A DNA stretch of 6,755 nucleotides. Source: Aquificota bacterium. GTDB lineage: Bacteria; Aquificota; Aquificia; Aquificales; Aquificaceae. The stretch lies in the NCBI GenBank assembly GCA_013153455.1, contig JAADEK010000053.1, forward strand, positions 1 to 6,755, read 5' to 3'. The notes under the pieces are model-generated. The model was given only the letters and a program-made list of their open reading frames with translations, was not told the DNA's origin and searched no databases. Below are positions 5,344 to 6,755 of this stretch, piece after piece. The number at the start of each line of letters is the position of its first letter. The stretch's first letter is position 1. The translations under genes were made by a program, and so were the position numbers.

Positions 5344-6755
5344 ATGGAGGGGAAGGACTTCCGGGAGGCGGTCAAGCTCGCTCTTGAATACAGGGAGGAT
5401 ATAAAGAAGGCGCTTTCCGAAGCTCACAAGAGGGAGCTCTTTGTTGAGTTTGTAAGGAAGCTTTACAGCAGGGAACAAGATATAAGGATTGAAGACGGTG
5501 TTGAGTTCAGGGGTGTTTACGCGGGAAGGGTTGACCTCGCGATTGACGGTGTTTTGTTTGAGTTCAAGAGGGATATAAATTCAAGCTCCGCGAGGAAAAA
5601 AGCCCTTCAGGAGCTCAGGAAATACCTGAACTCGGACCAATACAGGAACGCACCCTTTGGGATAATTACCGACGGCGTGAGGTTTGAGGTCTACGAGAGG
5701 GAAAACCTTAAGAAACCCGTTGATGTTTTTTCACTTCCCGAGGAGGGGGATGAGGAGAGTGTTAAAAACTTTCTCTACAGGCTTGATAGGTATCTGCTTG
5801 CACCCTTTAGGGTTCCCCTTACTTCGGAGAGGGTTATAGATGTCTTCGGGTATAACTCATCTTTCTTCAGGAGTGTATACAGGAAGCTTTTAGAGCTTTA
5901 TAAAAGGGTAAGGGAAGAAAAGGATACGCGTCTGAAGTTTGGGCAGTGGCAGGTTTACATGAGCTTTGTATACGGCAGGGATTTGGAGAAAGACCTTTTC
6001 TTCAGGCATACGTATCTGAGTATGGTTGTGAAGATTTTAGGGGCGAAGTTGTTGGGACTCGGGGAGTCGGTGGACGTAATAGATATCTTAACGGGAAAAC
6101 TCTTTGAGAGGGCGGGTATCAGAAACTACGCGGAGGAGGATTTCTACAGTTGGGTTTTTCATCCCGATATAGTTGAAGAGGTTAAAGAAATCGGGGAAAC
6201 GATGTTTTATACCCTCTCTTCAAAGTTTGAAATAAAAGACTTGGAGGATGAGCTTGAGGAAGATATTCTTAAGGAGCTTTACCAGAATATAGTCACGAGA
6301 GCGGAAAGGAGGATTCTCGGTGAGTATTACACACCCGACTGGCTCGTTCAGGAGATACTTGACGAGGTTTTAAAAGACCCAAAAGGGAAGATTCTTGACC
6401 CTGCGTGCGGTTCCGGTTCATTTTTGTTTTTTACGATAAAACGGAAGAAGGCTCTTGATTTCAAAACCCATCAAGAGAAACTTGAGCACATACTTGACAC
6501 AGTCGTAGGGATTGACATAAATCCCCTCGCGGTTCTTATAGCTAAGACCAATTACCTTATAGCACTCGGTGAGCTCCTCAAGGAAAGGGAAAAGGACGTA
6601 TACATACCCGTTTACTCCGCGGACAGTCTGCTCGCTTTCCTTGAACCCTCCCAGAAATTTCTATTCGGGGATACTATAAAACTTAACGTAGACGACATAA
6701 CAATTGAATTACCGAAACATGAGGATACAGAACTTATAGATAGACTTATAGACCT
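5344..6755 (+). CDS. Type IIG-like restriction-modification enzyme: nuclease + N6-adenine methyltransferase (5' part)
   Basis: An open frame of 470 codons that runs off the right edge, so the C-terminus is missing. The N-terminal region (about 25-120) looks like a PD-(D/E)XK nuclease: a helix with Glu31, then GRVDLAI (Asp64) and FEFKR (Glu73, Lys75), in the spacing of such active sites. PFGIITDGVRFEVYE (104-118) is the following strand pair typical of type I HsdR-N/type IIG nucleases. Residues about 140-320 are a helical linker. The methyltransferase begins with GEYYTPDWLV (326-335), the motif X region. Motif I is DPACGSGSF (352-360), which binds S-adenosylmethionine, and GIDINP (389-394) is motif II. 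The catalytic NPPY motif and the target recognition domain are expected to the right of the window. It probably cuts and methylates the same DNA site with one polypeptide. The ATG is the first in frame after an upstream stop (5314-5316) and has no Shine-Dalgarno. Base and codon use resemble the neighbours. Confidence 0.88.
   Translation, partial: MEGKDFREAVKLALEYREDIKKALSEAHKRELFVEFVRKLYSREQDIRIEDGVEFRGVYAGRVDLAIDGVLFEFKRDINSSSARKKALQELRKYLNSDQYRNAPFGIITDGVRFEVYERENLKKPVDVFSLPEEGDEESVKNFLYRLDRYLLAPFRVPLTSERVIDVFGYNSSFFRSVYRKLLELYKRVREEKDTRLKFGQWQVYMSFVYGRDLEKDLFFRHTYLSMVVKILGAKLLGLGESVDVIDILTGKLFERAGIRNYAEEDFYSWVFHPDIVEEVKEIGETMFYTLSSKFEIKDLEDELEEDILKELYQNIVTRAERRILGEYYTPDWLVQEILDEVLKDPKGKILDPACGSGSFLFFTIKRKKALDFKTHQEKLEHILDTVVGIDINPLAVLIAKTNYLIALGELLKEREKDVYIPVYSADSLLAFLEPSQKFLFGDTIKLNVDDITIELPKHEDTELIDRLID

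Noticed and set aside
6728..6753. CTTATAG repeats inside the restriction-modification gene matching those in its control region
   Set aside because: They encode Leu-Ile-Asp twice with the common CTT ATA codons. This heptamer is frequent given the host's codon use, so no regulatory link is claimed.

Overview
The window looks like chromosome of a thermophilic, chemolithotrophic bacterium of the Aquificales (Aquifex-like). The support is a three-gene Rieske/cytochrome b/cytochrome c1 operon whose Rieske centre is adapted to low-potential naphthoquinol, proteins rich in Lys, Glu and Arg, heavy use of AGG/AGA (Arg) and ATA (Ile) codons, and a gene order (bc1 genes, a YraN-family gene, a CBS-domain gene, hisB) that I recall from Aquifex. 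The genus is inferred. No 16S rRNA or other decisive marker is present.

Layout, left to right. Positions 1-98 are the tail of a CRISPR array: two 30-nt repeats of the ...TTGAAAC type around one 37-nt spacer. The rest of the array lies off the left edge, and no cas gene is in view. Positions 99-181 are non-coding, with an 8-bp hairpin and a possible decayed third repeat. From 182 to 5206 seven genes run on the minus strand. In transcription order they are petA (Rieske), petB (cytochrome b), petC (cytochrome c1), a perfect GC-rich intrinsic terminator, yraN (UPF0102), a 428-aa CBS / degenerate GGDEF / Cache-like protein, hisB (imidazoleglycerol-phosphate dehydratase), and an unrecognised 85-aa protein. 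Positions 5207-5343 form a divergent A+T-rich control region with two perfect short-loop palindromes. From 5344 to the right edge, on the plus strand, is the 5' part of a large gene joining a PD-(D/E)XK-type nuclease to an N6-adenine DNA methyltransferase, i.e. a type IIG-like restriction-modification enzyme. It continues beyond the window.

How the parts work together. The petABC genes encode the catalytic core of a quinol:cytochrome c oxidoreductase. They are tightly packed, with strong Shine-Dalgarno (SD) sequences and an ATGA overlap. The terminator separates this operon from yraN-CBS-hisB-85 aa, a second tightly packed run with weak or absent ribosome sites in its first three genes. This suggests read-through and translational coupling, or an unrecognised promoter. 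Two defence-type loci, the CRISPR array and the restriction-modification gene, flank the housekeeping block. No stretch longer than about 180 bases lacks a gene.

No wholly new system is evident. The points most worth a second look are the CBS / degenerate GGDEF / soluble Cache architecture, the palindromes around the start of the restriction-modification gene, the terminator whose U-tract touches the yraN start codon, and bioenergetic signatures in the bc1 subunits (b6-type histidine spacing, Ser-to-Gly change in the Rieske loop, doubly anchored c1).
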